From the NCBI GenBank assembly GCA_902591755.1, contig CACJBX010000004.1, forward strand, positions 85,578-149,577: a DNA stretch of 64,000 nucleotides, given 5' to 3'. Below the pieces are notes generated by a model, which made no database searches, was not told the origin of the DNA, and saw nothing but the letters and a program-made list of their open reading frames with translations. Positions 49,742 to 59,380 of the stretch are shown here, one piece after another; within the stretch, counting starts at the first letter, position 1; every line of letters starts with the position of its first letter. A program made the translations under genes and the position numbers. The stretch comes from an uncultured Pelagibacteraceae bacterium. GTDB taxonomy: Bacteria; Pseudomonadota; Alphaproteobacteria; Pelagibacterales; Pelagibacteraceae.

Positions 49742-50604
49742 AAAAAATAATAATCTTAATTCCAGTTTATAACGATTGGCAGTCTCTTGAAAAACTTATT
49801 GAAGATATAAATTTGAAGGTAAAAAATATTAATTGTAAGTTCTCAATTTTTGTAATTAACGATGGATCGACAGAGGAATATGATGATAAAAGATTCTCCA
49901 CAGAGGAAATCAAAGTTGAAGTTATCAGTTTACTAAAAAATGTTGGTCATGCCAGATCAATTGCGACTGGTTTGAAATATATTTATGAAAATGAGGATTT
50001 TGACTATGTAATCCCGATGGATGGTGATGGGGAGGACAGACCTGATGAAATTAGTAAATTTATAGAAAGCACAGATTATTACGTTGAAAAAGCTATAGTT
50101 GGTGAAAGAATTAAAAGATCTGAAGGATCAGTTTTTACCTTTTTTTATGTAATCCATAAATTTTTGACATATTTCTTTACTGGAAAAAATATCAAATTTG
50201 GAAATTTCACCTGTTTACCTAAATCAGTGGTTAAAAAGTTTATCATAGAAAAATCTTCCTGGAATAGTTTTTCTGGATCGCTTGTTAAAATTGAAAAGAG
50301 CTTTGGATCTATTAAATCAACTAGAGGCAAACGTTATTTTGGGCCATCGAAAATGAGTTTTTTAAATCTAGTTAAACATAGTTTATCTATTATCTCTGTT
50401 TTTAAGCTTAATGTTACTATAAGATCAATTTTATTTTTTGTAATTTATTTTGCCATCATAAATAAAAATATTTCCTTAATTACTATCTTTCCTCTACTTC
50501 TTCTTGTCTTGTTTTTATTTATCATTTTCAATTTATCCAATAGAGAAAACGTTAAAGAATTCGATGCTTCACTCTCAAACATTGGGGATGTACGTCCGCA
50601 CTAG
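49738..50604 (+). CDS. Family 2 glycosyltransferase, polyprenyl-phosphate sugar synthase type
   Basis: A 288-residue protein with a GT2 domain (about 1-225: [59 protein letters not shown]) and one or two C-terminal membrane helices (about 228-272). This layout resembles dolichyl/undecaprenyl-phosphate mannose synthases and ArnC. It probably charges the lipid carrier used by the GT39 enzyme encoded just upstream. It converges on umuC with a 4-base overlap. Confidence 0.82.
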   Translation: MKKIIILIPVYNDWQSLEKLIEDINLKVKNINCKFSIFVINDGSTEEYDDKRFSTEEIKVEVISLLKNVGHARSIATGLKYIYENEDFDYVIPMDGDGEDRPDEISKFIESTDYYVEKAIVGERIKRSEGSVFTFFYVIHKFLTYFFTGKNIKFGNFTCLPKSVVKKFIIEKSSWNSFSGSLVKIEKSFGSIKSTRGKRYFGPSKMSFLNLVKHSLSIISVFKLNVTIRSILFFVIYFAIINKNISLITIFPLLLLVLFLFIIFNLSNRENVKEFDASLSNIGDVRPH

Positions 50605-51881
50605 TTTGCTAGTATTTTAGGCAAAGAATAAAAATCTGCAGTATCAATTTTTGAGGAATATTGTCTTCTCATACTCCATTTTTTATTTATCCCTGCACTT
50701 GCCAAGCTAATTGTTGATCTTCCATACCTATAGTTAGTGTTATCAATAGATTGCATTAAGTTTTTAATTCTTTCGTCTTTTGTAGACTTAAATAAACTAT
50801 TTCCTTTTTCAGAGTCAGACAAACCCGACAAGATTATACCAGCTTTTTGATATTTGAATCCATCTTTGTATATTAGATCAAGACCTGTAAGAGCATTTTT
50901 AACTATTTCGATACTATTATTTGTTGCAATAGGGAAATCAATTGTCTTTGAATTTGAATAGAATATACCTTTATTTTGAAAAGGACTTGTTCTTATAAAA
51001 ACAGTGATAGACTTACAGACTAGTGACTCAGATCTAATTTTTTCTGCTGCATTTAAACAATAGCTTGTTACAGATTCTTTCAGTTCTCTGAGTTTTTCTA
51101 CTTTCTTTCCAAATGATCTCGATACACAACAACTTTTTCTTTTTGCTTGTTTAGTTTCAATTTCAATACAAGGAACACCTCTAAGCTCCATAGCAGTTCT
51201 TGAACTAAGAACGTTTTTTGTTTTTTTAATCCAAGTATTTGAAGCATTTTTTAATTGTTTTGCATTATAAATTCTATTTTTGATATAAAACTTTGAGAGT
51301 TGTTTTCCAACTCCCCATATATCTCTTACTTCAACTTTTTCTAATATTGGGTCTAAGTCCTTGATATTGACCAAACTTACAACACCTGACTTTTGTTTTT
51401 TCGCTATATGATTTGCAACCTTACTTAAAGTTTTAGTTTCAGCTATTCCAATACTAGTTGGTATACCAGTCCATTGTAAAACAGTATTTCTAATTTCTTT
51501 ACCGACATCTTTTACTTCTTTATCTGAAAAATTAGACAAATCTAAAAAAGCTTCATCAATAGAATAAACTTCTATTTTTGAGTTAAATCTTTTTAGTGTT
51601 CGCATTACTCTTCGTGATATGTCTCCATATAGAGAATAGTTTGAAGAAAATACCTGAACATTGTTTTTTATAATAATATTTCTTGCTTTAAAATAAGGCT
51701 CTCCCATTTTAATCCCTAAAGCTTTCGCTTCGTTAGATCTTGATATTATACACCCATCGTTATTAGAAAGAACTACCACAGGTAGCCTTCTTATTTTTGG
51801 GTTGAATAATCTTTCACAAGAAACATAGAAAGAATTACAATCTATCAATGCAATTTTTTTAGTATACAGAGTGGATGACAT
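50601..51881 (-). CDS. umuC: DNA polymerase V catalytic subunit UmuC (Y-family)
   Basis: A 426-residue error-prone translesion polymerase. Catalytic acids are D14 ([16 protein letters not shown]) and D109/E110 ([11 protein letters not shown]). [22 protein letters not shown] is the fingers/palm motif, helix-hairpin-helix sequence follows ([14 protein letters not shown]), and the little-finger and UmuC-specific C-terminal domain completes it. The length matches E. coli UmuC (422). It overlaps umuD by 23 bases, so the operon is umuD-umuC. Confidence 0.94.
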   Translation of the reverse strand: MSSTLYTKKIALIDCNSFYVSCERLFNPKIRRLPVVVLSNNDGCIISRSNEAKALGIKMGEPYFKARNIIIKNNVQVFSSNYSLYGDISRRVMRTLKRFNSKIEVYSIDEAFLDLSNFSDKEVKDVGKEIRNTVLQWTGIPTSIGIAETKTLSKVANHIAKKQKSGVVSLVNIKDLDPILEKVEVRDIWGVGKQLSKFYIKNRIYNAKQLKNASNTWIKKTKNVLSSRTAMELRGVPCIEIETKQAKRKSCCVSRSFGKKVEKLRELKESVTSYCLNAAEKIRSESLVCKSITVFIRTSPFQNKGIFYSNSKTIDFPIATNNSIEIVKNALTGLDLIYKDGFKYQKAGIILSGLSDSEKGNSLFKSTKDERIKNLMQSIDNTNYRYGRSTISLASAGINKKWSMRRQYSSKIDTADFYSLPKILAN

Positions 51882-52254
51882 AAGTTACGACCCCCCAAAC
51901 AAAAACATCTGCTTCTTCATTTATTAAAATTCTATCCTCAAATTTTTTAGATCCAGAGGTTAGAAATTGTTTATCGTTTTCTTTGACAAAACTTTTGACA
52001 ACAAGTTCGTCATGAACATTTGCTATAACAGTAGAAAAATTTTTAGGCTTTAGGCTTTTGTCTACAACTAATAAATCTCCATCGTAAATTCCAGCGTTGA
52101 CCATAGATTTTCCCTGCACCCTAATTATAAATGTTGCAGGAACATTCTTTATGAGGTGAACATTTAGATCTATGTCTTCCTCAATGTAGTCTGTAGCTGG
52201 CGAAGGAAAACCTGCTCCAGCTTTGTGTAAATAATAGGGTATAGTTAGCTTCAT
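51859..52254 (-). CDS. umuD: SOS mutagenesis protein UmuD (LexA-type self-cleaving)
   Basis: A 131-residue protein that is cleaved to UmuD' with RecA help and then joins UmuC. The cleavage site corresponds to A14-G15 ([12 protein letters not shown]). The serine-lysine dyad is S50 ([11 protein letters not shown]) and K87 (ELVVKSF), all shifted by exactly 10 from the E. coli positions. It starts 5 bases from a perfect alphaproteobacterial LexA box. lexA itself is not in the window. Confidence 0.93.
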   Translation of the reverse strand: MKLTIPYYLHKAGAGFPSPATDYIEEDIDLNVHLIKNVPATFIIRVQGKSMVNAGIYDGDLLVVDKSLKPKNFSTVIANVHDELVVKSFVKENDKQFLTSGSKKFEDRILINEEADVFVWGVVTYVIHSVY

Positions 52255-52273
52255 AAATGTTCTTATTTTGTTC
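52255..52273 (-). promoter_or_regulatory. SOS (LexA) box of umuDC
   Basis: Read on the minus strand it is GAACAAAATAAGAACATTT, containing GAAC-N7-GAAC (GTTC-N7-GTTC on the plus strand, 52259-52273). That is the direct-repeat LexA operator known from alphaproteobacteria. It lies directly before the umuD start. A 19-base element before recA matches it at 16 positions. Confidence 0.8.
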
Positions 52274-52386
52274 CTTTGTAATTAATAGCCTAATAAATCG
52301 ATATAGTCAAATAGGTTGTATTTTGAGTCTGAAATTGAATCAAAAGTGAGTCAAAACGAGAACACCGAAACCACATTTTGATACGT

Positions 52387-52395
52387 TGTGGATAA
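52387..52395 (+). promoter_or_regulatory. Perfect DnaA box
   Basis: TGTGGATAA, whose complement is TTATCCACA, the consensus DnaA 9-mer. It lies in the 169-bp umuD/GFA intergenic region. I see no second box, no 13-mer array and no origin-type neighbours, so it may be a regulatory or titration site, or chance. Confidence 0.4.
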
Positions 52396-52423
52396 CTTTT
52401 ACAAGGGATAGAGTAAAAAGGAG

Positions 52424-52798
52424 ATGAAAAAATTAACATGTCACTGCGGAGCAATAGAAATAAAAATAAAATTAAATGAAAAATTAAATGATTATTACAG
52501 ATGTAACTGCTCTATTTGTAAAAGAAAAGGCTCGATCACAACTATAGTGGATAAGAAAGATTTAGAAATAGTTAAGGGTGTAGAAAAAATTAAATTTTAC
52601 CAATTCAATACAAAAACTGCAAAGCACTTTTTTTGTTCAGTCTGCGGAATAAATACCCATAATTTAAGAAGGAGCGATCCAAATACATATGGAGTAAACG
52701 TTGGGTGTTTAGAAGATATCTCAACTAAAGAATTATTTGAACTTAATGTGAGAGTGAACGATGGTAAAAATCACAAGATGGATAGAATTGAAAAATGA
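52424..52798 (+). CDS. GFA/CENP-V domain zinc protein, copy 1
   Basis: A 124-residue protein of the glutathione-dependent formaldehyde-activating (GFA) family. Zinc cysteines appear in the order CHCG (about 6-8), CNCSICKRKG (27-32) and FFCSVCG (71-74), with NTHN after. Some members bind glutathione; most are uncharacterised. GGAG directly abuts the ATG, an unusually short ribosome-binding-site distance. Both copies open with KKLTCHCG, which supports this start. It overlaps copy 2 by 4 bases. Confidence 0.82.
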   Translation: MKKLTCHCGAIEIKIKLNEKLNDYYRCNCSICKRKGSITTIVDKKDLEIVKGVEKIKFYQFNTKTAKHFFCSVCGINTHNLRRSDPNTYGVNVGCLEDISTKELFELNVRVNDGKNHKMDRIEK

Positions 52799-53166
52799 TT
52801 AAAAAATTAACATGTCATTGTGGTGAAGTTGAAGCTGAAGTAAAGATACCTGAAACAGGTATTGAAAAATTCATGAGATGCAATTGTTCTTTATGTAAAA
52901 GAAAAGGATATATAATTGGCGTGATAGGAGAGAACGACTTTAAATTAATTAAAGGTGAAAAAACATTAAAACTTTACCAATATTATACAAAAGTTGCCAA
53001 ACACTATTTCTGTTCTATATGTGGTATTCATACTCACAATAGACCAAGAATTAATCCGAAAATTTATGGAATAAACATTGCATGTATTGACGAAATAGAT
53101 ACTTTTGCTTTAAAAGATGTTCCAGTCAATAATGGTGAGAACCATCCATTAGACCAAAAAAAATAA
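52795..53166 (+). CDS. GFA/CENP-V domain zinc protein, copy 2
   Basis: A 123-residue paralogue of the preceding gene, roughly half identical by eye. All cysteine motifs are kept: CHCG, CNCSLCKRKG and YFCSICG with HTHN. The two arose by tandem duplication and have diverged well, so both are probably used, perhaps as a heterodimer. The substrate is unknown. The next gene, glycerate kinase, begins 1 base after its stop, so they are cotranscribed. Confidence 0.82.
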   Translation: MIKKLTCHCGEVEAEVKIPETGIEKFMRCNCSLCKRKGYIIGVIGENDFKLIKGEKTLKLYQYYTKVAKHYFCSICGIHTHNRPRINPKIYGINIACIDEIDTFALKDVPVNNGENHPLDQKK

Positions 53167-53167
53167 G

Positions 53168-54097
53168 ATGCAAAATTATAGAGAGTGTTTTGAAAAGGTA
53201 AGAAAAGATTGTGTAAAATATATACAGTCACAAGAAACAAAAAAAGAAAAGTTTAAAAACAAAGATCAAATGATAAAATCCCATATAATTCCTTTATGTT
53301 TTTGGATTAACAAAAAAAGGAAAAATAAAAAAACTTTGCTGGTAGGTCTTGCAGGAGGTCAGGGGACTGGAAAAACAACAATTTCAACTTTATTAAGGTT
53401 AGTACTTATCAAGTATTTTAAATTACAGGTTTTCAAAATTTCTATTGATGATTTTTATAAAACTAGAAAAGAAAGAATTTTATTGTCGAAAAATAAACAT
53501 CCTTTGTTACTTACAAGAGGAGTTCCAGGCACGCATGACATAAAATTAATGACTAATCTTTTCAGGAAAGTTAAAAAAAATACATTTAGATCAATAAGTA
53601 TTCCAAAATTTGATAAGTCAATTGATGACAGGTGCAAAAAAAATAGTTGGTTCAAATTAAAAAAGAAACCAGATATTTTAATTTTAGAGGGTTGGTGTGT
53701 TGGTGCTAGGGCTGAAGGTAGTAGATCTTTAAATAGACCGATAAATGTTTTAGAAAAAAATGCAGACAAAAAAAAGATTTGGAGAAGTTATGTTAATAAT
53801 CAACTTAAATCGAAATATTCAAAACTCTTTGATCAGTTAGATAGTCTGTTATATTTAAAAGCTAAAAATTTTAAATTATTAAAAAGATGGAGATTGAAAC
53901 AAGAAAAAAAACTTAAAATGAAAAGTGGAACAAAAAAAAATTCAAAAATAATGAACGAAAGAGAAGTTGAAACTTTTATGATGACTTATCAAAGAATTAC
54001 TCAAAACATGTTTAAACATGCTCCAAAATATTCTTCAGCAGTTATAGATCTTAATGAAAACCATCAAATTAAAAAGGTGAAATTTAAACATGTTTAA
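53168..54097 (+). CDS. D-glycerate 3-kinase, plant/yeast GLYK-like
   Basis: A 309-residue P-loop kinase. Walker A GGQGTGKTT is at 63-71, and the following ISIDDFYKTRKER, RGVPGTHD, IPKFDKSIDDR and ILEGWCVGARAE match the GLYK family related to uridine and pantothenate kinases. It would phosphorylate D-glycerate to 3-phosphoglycerate, recovering carbon from glycolate or glyoxylate. Other small-molecule kinase activity cannot be excluded. It overlaps the tolC start by 8 bases. Confidence 0.82.
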   Translation: MQNYRECFEKVRKDCVKYIQSQETKKEKFKNKDQMIKSHIIPLCFWINKKRKNKKTLLVGLAGGQGTGKTTISTLLRLVLIKYFKLQVFKISIDDFYKTRKERILLSKNKHPLLLTRGVPGTHDIKLMTNLFRKVKKNTFRSISIPKFDKSIDDRCKKNSWFKLKKKPDILILEGWCVGARAEGSRSLNRPINVLEKNADKKKIWRSYVNNQLKSKYSKLFDQLDSLLYLKAKNFKLLKRWRLKQEKKLKMKSGTKKNSKIMNEREVETFMMTYQRITQNMFKHAPKYSSAVIDLNENHQIKKVKFKHV

Positions 54098-55394
54098 TTT
54101 TTTCAGATTAATAATTTTAATTTTATTTATTTTGACACAAAATTTGTATGCTGCAGATTTCTACAAAGCGTTGCAAGATGCTTACTTAAGTAACCCTGAA
54201 TTAAATGCAGAGAGAAAAAACATTTCAGTATCTGAAGAGGATTTGAAAATTTCAAAAAGTGAGTTTTTGCCTTCTGTTACAATTACCGGCACAAAAAGTG
54301 AAGCGACTACCAAAAAATTAACTGATCGTGATGGAACAGATGCTTCTATTACTGATGTAGATACCGAGACACAAACTGTCACGATAGAGCAAAAAGTTTT
54401 TCAAGGTTTAGGTGGAAAAGCAGATCTTGAAAAAAGTAGAATTGGAGTAAATTTAGCAAAAGCAAAATTATTAAAGAAAGAACAAGAAGTTATTTTAAGT
54501 GCCGCTGAAGCTTTTACAGGAGTTATCTTAGCAAATAAGAAATTTAAGATAAATAAAGAAAATTTAGATCTATTAGAAAGACAAGTCGAAACTGATCAAA
54601 ATAGACTTGAAAGCGGAATAATTACTTTAGCAGACTTAGCTCAATCAGAGTCATCATTAGCTGGAGCCCAAGCTCAATTTATCAGCTCTCAAAACGATTT
54701 AGTAACTGCTAAACTTCTTTATGAAAAGATTATAGGTCCACTAGATGATATTGATAGCTTAGGTGAAGATGTAAATATAGAATTTGATATTCCGACATCC
54801 CTTCAAAATGCAATTCAAATTTCAAAAGGGAACAATCCAGATCTTACAATCGCCAAACTAGAGTATGATCAATCTGAAAAGGATGTTAAAATTGCTCTTT
54901 CTGAATTTTCACCTTCAGCAACAATTTCAGCTAAGTCTTCAAAGTCAGACGATTTTAGTTCATCTTATGATGAAAGAGAACAAGAGACAGTAAGTGCTGA
55001 AATTTCATGGCCAATATTTCAAGGAGGAAAAAATTCAGCATCTCTTGAAAGAAGCAAGAATTTACAAAATCGAAAACAATTACTTTTAGATAATGCTCTT
55101 AGAACTAATGAAACAAACGTTGCTAGTGCCTGGTCTAAGTTTCAATCTTCAGATAGTTTGTTATCTTCAGTTCGTGCGCAGGTGAAAGCTGCAGAAATTG
55201 CTCACGAGGGGATCACAGTTGAGTATGAAACTGGACTTGGAAGAACCACACTTGATGTTATTCAATCAAATACAATTCTTTTAACTGCTAGAATCAATCT
55301 AGCTAATTCAGAAAGAAACCTCCTATTGTCACAGTTAGAGCTTTTAAAATCAGTAGGTCTTTTGAACGCAAAATATCTCAATATTATTAAGTAA
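54090..55394 (+). CDS. tolC: TolC-family outer-membrane efflux protein
   Basis: A 434-residue outer-membrane channel protein. Residues 1-22 form a signal peptide (LYAADF). Two repeated long helical halves follow (the repeat begins near SNPELNAERKN and again near NNPDLTIAKLEYDQSEKDV), with SWPIFQGGKNSASLE in the second half. It forms the exit duct for type I secretion or RND-type efflux. No inner-membrane partner is adjacent. It precedes recA and runs in the same direction. Confidence 0.9.
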   Translation: MFNFFRLIILILFILTQNLYAADFYKALQDAYLSNPELNAERKNISVSEEDLKISKSEFLPSVTITGTKSEATTKKLTDRDGTDASITDVDTETQTVTIEQKVFQGLGGKADLEKSRIGVNLAKAKLLKKEQEVILSAAEAFTGVILANKKFKINKENLDLLERQVETDQNRLESGIITLADLAQSESSLAGAQAQFISSQNDLVTAKLLYEKIIGPLDDIDSLGEDVNIEFDIPTSLQNAIQISKGNNPDLTIAKLEYDQSEKDVKIALSEFSPSATISAKSSKSDDFSSSYDEREQETVSAEISWPIFQGGKNSASLERSKNLQNRKQLLLDNALRTNETNVASAWSKFQSSDSLLSSVRAQVKAAEIAHEGITVEYETGLGRTTLDVIQSNTILLTARINLANSERNLLLSQLELLKSVGLLNAKYLNIIK

Positions 55395-55416
55395 TTTAGA
55401 GATTTTTATTTAATCC

Positions 55417-55444
55417 TTGCCAATGAGAACAAAATGTGTACATT
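55417..55444 (+). promoter_or_regulatory. Candidate recA promoter
   Basis: TTGCCA (55417-55422) and TACATT (55439-55444) are 16 bp apart, each with 4 or more matches to the sigma-70 consensus. The SOS-box-like element lies in its spacer, the typical place for repression by LexA. Confidence 0.45.
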
Positions 55445-55445
55445 T
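55427..55445 (+). promoter_or_regulatory. Probable SOS (LexA) box of recA
   Basis: GAACAAAATGTGTACATTT matches the umuD element at 16 of 19 positions; its second half-site is GTAC instead of GAAC. It sits about 50 bp before the recA ATG and overlaps the candidate promoter. Confidence 0.65.
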
Positions 55446-55491
55446 AAAAGCATGATTCGTATGTTAACAATTAATAAAAAAGAGGCATCAA

Positions 55492-56616
55492 ATGACAAAA
55501 AATAACTTAAAAGTGGTTAAAACCGCGAAAGATAAAGACTTGGAAAATAAAGAAAAAAATAAAGCTTTAGACGCAGCAATCAGTCAAATTACTGATAACT
55601 TTGGAAAAGGTTCTGTAATGAAGCTTGGCCAGAAAAAAGCTATGGATATAGAGTCTATTTCTACAGGCTCTCTAAGCTTAGATTTAGCGCTAGGTATTGG
55701 TGGATTACCAAAAGGAAGAATTATCGAAATTTATGGTCCAGAGTCTTCTGGAAAAACAACACTTGCACTTCAAGTAGTCGCTGAGGCTCAAAAAGCTGGC
55801 GGAATATGTGCATTCGTTGATGCAGAGCACGCTTTAGATCCAGTGTATGCAAAAAAATTAGGTGTAAACACAGAGGAATTATTAATTTCACAACCTGACG
55901 CTGGTGAGCAAGCACTAGAGATAGCAGATACACTTGTTAAGTCAGGTTCTATTTCTGTAATAGTTATTGACTCAGTTGCAGCATTAACACCAAGAGCTGA
56001 AATTGAAGGAGACATGGGTGATCATCACGTAGGTCTTCAATCAAGATTAATGAGTCAGGCTTTAAGAAAATTAACTAGCTCAATATCAAATACAAACACA
56101 ATGATGATTTTCATTAACCAAATCAGAATGAAAATAGGTGTTATGTTTGGAAGTCCTGAGACTACATCAGGTGGAAATGCATTAAAATTCTATTCATCTG
56201 TAAGAATGGATATTAGAAGAATTGGTGCGATAAAAGATAAAGATGCAATCATTGGTAACTCTACAAGGGTTAAGGTTGTTAAAAACAAAGTATCTCCACC
56301 ATTTAAAGTAGTTGAGTTTGATCTAATGTATGGAAAAGGAATTAGCAAAGTAGGTGAATTAATTGACCTTGGAGCAAAAGCAGAGATTGTTGAAAAATCT
56401 GGTGCTTGGTATGCATACAAAGGTGAAAAAATTGGCCAAGGAAGAGAAAATGCCAAAATTTACTTAGAACAAAATCCAAAAGTTGCCGCTGAAATAGAGA
56501 TGGCAATTAGAGAAAAAGCAGGTGTGATTACTAAAAAAATCGAAGGTAACCCACTTGATCAGGAGAAAATAGAAGCAAGTCAAAAAGAAGAGACTCCTCC
56601 TGCAAAAAAGAATTAG
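55492..56616 (+). CDS. recA: Recombinase RecA
   Basis: A 374-residue strand-exchange protein and SOS co-protease. Walker [10 protein letters not shown] is at 82-90; Walker [19 protein letters not shown], the DNA-binding loop region [29 protein letters not shown], and a Lys/Glu-rich C-terminal tail follow. AGAGG lies 6 bases before the ATG. It starts with an SOS-like operator and ends with a strong terminator, so it is a single-gene transcript. Confidence 0.98.
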   Translation: MTKNNLKVVKTAKDKDLENKEKNKALDAAISQITDNFGKGSVMKLGQKKAMDIESISTGSLSLDLALGIGGLPKGRIIEIYGPESSGKTTLALQVVAEAQKAGGICAFVDAEHALDPVYAKKLGVNTEELLISQPDAGEQALEIADTLVKSGSISVIVIDSVAALTPRAEIEGDMGDHHVGLQSRLMSQALRKLTSSISNTNTMMIFINQIRMKIGVMFGSPETTSGGNALKFYSSVRMDIRRIGAIKDKDAIIGNSTRVKVVKNKVSPPFKVVEFDLMYGKGISKVGELIDLGAKAEIVEKSGAWYAYKGEKIGQGRENAKIYLEQNPKVAAEIEMAIREKAGVITKKIEGNPLDQEKIEASQKEETPPAKKN

Positions 56617-56639
56617 CTAAATAGTCATTATTAGTTAAG

Positions 56640-56666
56640 AAAAGGCGCTGTAACAGGCGCCTTTTT
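56640..56666 (+). terminator. Intrinsic terminator after recA
   Basis: AAAAGGCGC (56640-56648) pairs with GCGCCTTTT (56657-56665) around an 8-base loop, ending in a T run. It is GC-rich at the stem core, unlike its surroundings. Confidence 0.9.
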
Positions 56667-56713
56667 CCCCTTAAGATTATAGACATCATTTAAAAAAGCT
56701 GTATTTTAAAAAT

Positions 56714-59380
56714 ATGGCTCAAAAAACCCTAAATGAAATAAGAAATACTTTTCTAAAATATTTTGAGAAAAATGATCATAAAATAGTTGAGTCTAGCAAC
56801 TTAGTTCCTAATAACGACCCAACGTTAATGTTTGCTAATTCTGGAATGGTCCAGTTCAAAAATGTTTTTACTGGATTAGAAAAAAGAGATTACAAAAGAG
56901 CCACAACTTCACAAAAATGCGTTAGAGCAGGTGGTAAACATAATGATTTGGAAAACGTAGGATATACTCCAAGACACCACACATTTTTTGAAATGCTTGG
57001 AAACTTTTCTTTTGGAGATTATTTTAAAGAAAGAGCAATAGAACTTGCATGGAATTTAATAACTCAAGATTTTGGATTAGATAAAAATAGACTTTATTTT
57101 ACTGTTTATAACGAAGATGAAGAAGCATTTAAACTTTGGAAAAAAATTTCGGGCTTAAATGAAAATAGAATAATTAAAATTTCTACCTCAGATAATTTTT
57201 GGTCAATGGGTGAAACAGGTCCATGCGGACCTTGTTCTGAAATTTTTTATGATCATGGAGATCATTTAAAAGGTGGGATTCCTGGAAGTAAAGACCAAGA
57301 TGGCGATAGATACATTGAGATATGGAACTTAGTCTTTATGCAATATGAACAAGTTTCAAAAGATAAAAGAATTGATTTACCCAAACCTTCGGTAGATACA
57401 GGGATGGGTCTTGAGAGAATGGCAGCTCTTCTTCAAGGCACACATGATAATTACAAAACAGATCATTTCTTAAAATTAATTAATTCAATTTCAGAAACTG
57501 TAAAAGTTAAACCAAACGAAAATAATTTATCAAGTTTTAGAGTAATAGCTGATCACTTAAGGGCAAGTTCATTTCTACTTGCAGAAGGAGTTTTACCATC
57601 TAATGAAGGAAGGGGTTATGTTCTTAGAAGAATTATGAGAAGAGGAATGAGACACTCACATTTACTAGGATCTAAAGAACCAATTTTTTACAATATTTTT
57701 AAAACGCTTTTAGATGAAATGTCTAAAAATTATCCGGAGTTAAAAAGGGCAGAGTCACTTATCAAAGAAACTTTGAAAATGGAGGAAGAAAAATTTTTGG
57801 TTTTATTAGAAAGAGGTATGAAAATTTTAGATGATGAAATCTCAAAAATAGACAAGGTTCTTTCTGGTGAGGTTGCTTTTAAACTTTATGATACTTATGG
57901 ATTTCCGTTAGATTTAACAGAAGATATTCTTAAGAACAAATCTCTTCAAGTAGATAACAAAAAATTTGATGAGATGATGAAAAAAAGTAGGGAACTAGCA
58001 AAAAAGAATTGGAAAGGGTCGGGTGACAGTTCAGTAAGTGAAATTTGGTTTAACCTAAAAGAAAAAATTGGTCCAACTGAATTTTTAGGTTATGAGACTA
58101 ATCAGGCTGAAGGAAGTGTTACTGCAATTATAAAAAATGATAAAGAAATTCAGCAACTAAAAGAGGGAGAAGAAGGACAAATTATTTTAAACCAAACTCC
58201 TTTTTATGGGGAGTCAGGTGGTCAGGTTGGTGACAAAGGTACAATAACTTCAGGCGAAAACAAATTCGAAGTAAACGACGTTCAAAAAAAAATTGGAAAC
58301 TTGTTTGTTCACTTTGGCAAAGTTTCAAAAGGAACAATTAAATTTAAAGATAATGTTGAACTAAAAATAAACTCAAAAAGACGTCAAAATATAAGAGCTT
58401 ATCACTCAGCAACTCATTTATTACATGAATCTCTTAGAAGAACTTTAGGCACACATGTGATGCAAAAAGGATCATTAGTTGCGCCAGATAGATTAAGATT
58501 TGATTTTAGTCATATGAAACCAATTACAGATGAAGAAATGAAAAAAATTGATGAAAATGTTAACAAGTTTGTAAACTCAAAAACAGAAGTTGTTACCAGA
58601 TTAATGACTCCTGAAGAGGGAATTGAACAAGGAGCGATGGCATTATTTGGAGAAAAATATGGAGATGAAGTAAGAGTTGTGTTTATGGGTGAAGAAGGTA
58701 ACAAATATTTTTCAACAGAACTTTGTGGTGGAACACATGTAAAAAACACTGGTGAGGTTGGTAAATTTAAAGTAGTCAGTCAGTCATCAATAGCAGCAGG
58801 TGTTAGAAGAGTTGAAGCATTAAGAGATAAACAGCTTGAAGAATATCTAAAGTCAAAAGATAAGATGTCTAGTTTGTCCTCTCAAAAAAATGAAGAAACT
58901 ATCAAATCATTGTCGAGTGAAATCGCCAAACTTGGAGGAAAACCAATTAAAAAATCAGATGACCTTAAGATTACAATTAAGGAACTGACAAAACAATTAG
59001 AGGAAATAACAGTAAAAAGTATTTTATCAGATAAGAAAAAGAATATTGTTAAAGATGAGAATATTAAAAAAATAAACATTAGATTTCAAAAAATTGATGA
59101 CTTGCCTTTTAAAGAATTAAGAAGACTTGTTGATCAAGGTAAGAAAGATATTAAAGAGGGAATTGTAGTTATATATGCAATTAAAGATGATAAAATTGGT
59201 TTAGCAGTAGGAGTTACAGACTCTTTAACTAAAAAGTACGATGCAATAAAACTTGTAAAATCTGGTTCAGAAATTCTTGGTGGAAAAGGTGGTGGAGGTA
59301 GATCTGATTTTGCCCAAGCTGGTGGAGTTCATTCAAACAAAATAGAAGAGAGTTTTAAAAAGATTAAAAGTTTAATTTAA
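56714..59380 (+). CDS. alaS: Alanyl-tRNA synthetase
   Basis: An 888-residue class II synthetase. The catalytic domain has [33 protein letters not shown] and [13 protein letters not shown]. The editing domain has the zinc/catalytic motif [12 protein letters not shown] near residue 565 and CGGTHV near 675, and the C-terminal DHHA1-like domain has [16 protein letters not shown]. The length is normal. It follows recA as in many alphaproteobacteria and converges on icd with a 9-base overlap. Confidence 0.97.
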   Translation: MAQKTLNEIRNTFLKYFEKNDHKIVESSNLVPNNDPTLMFANSGMVQFKNVFTGLEKRDYKRATTSQKCVRAGGKHNDLENVGYTPRHHTFFEMLGNFSFGDYFKERAIELAWNLITQDFGLDKNRLYFTVYNEDEEAFKLWKKISGLNENRIIKISTSDNFWSMGETGPCGPCSEIFYDHGDHLKGGIPGSKDQDGDRYIEIWNLVFMQYEQVSKDKRIDLPKPSVDTGMGLERMAALLQGTHDNYKTDHFLKLINSISETVKVKPNENNLSSFRVIADHLRASSFLLAEGVLPSNEGRGYVLRRIMRRGMRHSHLLGSKEPIFYNIFKTLLDEMSKNYPELKRAESLIKETLKMEEEKFLVLLERGMKILDDEISKIDKVLSGEVAFKLYDTYGFPLDLTEDILKNKSLQVDNKKFDEMMKKSRELAKKNWKGSGDSSVSEIWFNLKEKIGPTEFLGYETNQAEGSVTAIIKNDKEIQQLKEGEEGQIILNQTPFYGESGGQVGDKGTITSGENKFEVNDVQKKIGNLFVHFGKVSKGTIKFKDNVELKINSKRRQNIRAYHSATHLLHESLRRTLGTHVMQKGSLVAPDRLRFDFSHMKPITDEEMKKIDENVNKFVNSKTEVVTRLMTPEEGIEQGAMALFGEKYGDEVRVVFMGEEGNKYFSTELCGGTHVKNTGEVGKFKVVSQSSIAAGVRRVEALRDKQLEEYLKSKDKMSSLSSQKNEETIKSLSSEIAKLGGKPIKKSDDLKITIKELTKQLEEITVKSILSDKKKNIVKDENIKKINIRFQKIDDLPFKELRRLVDQGKKDIKEGIVVIYAIKDDKIGLAVGVTDSLTKKYDAIKLVKSGSEILGGKGGGGRSDFAQAGGVHSNKIEESFKKIKSLI

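Noticed and set aside
52255..52423. Replication origin suggested by the DnaA box
   Set aside because: Only one box is present, there is no array of boxes or unwinding-type repeats, and the neighbours are not the genes usually seen at alphaproteobacterial origins.
55721..56456. Minus-strand frames of 70 to 88 codons inside recA
   Set aside because: Shadows of recA, with no ribosome binding sites and no recognisable domains.
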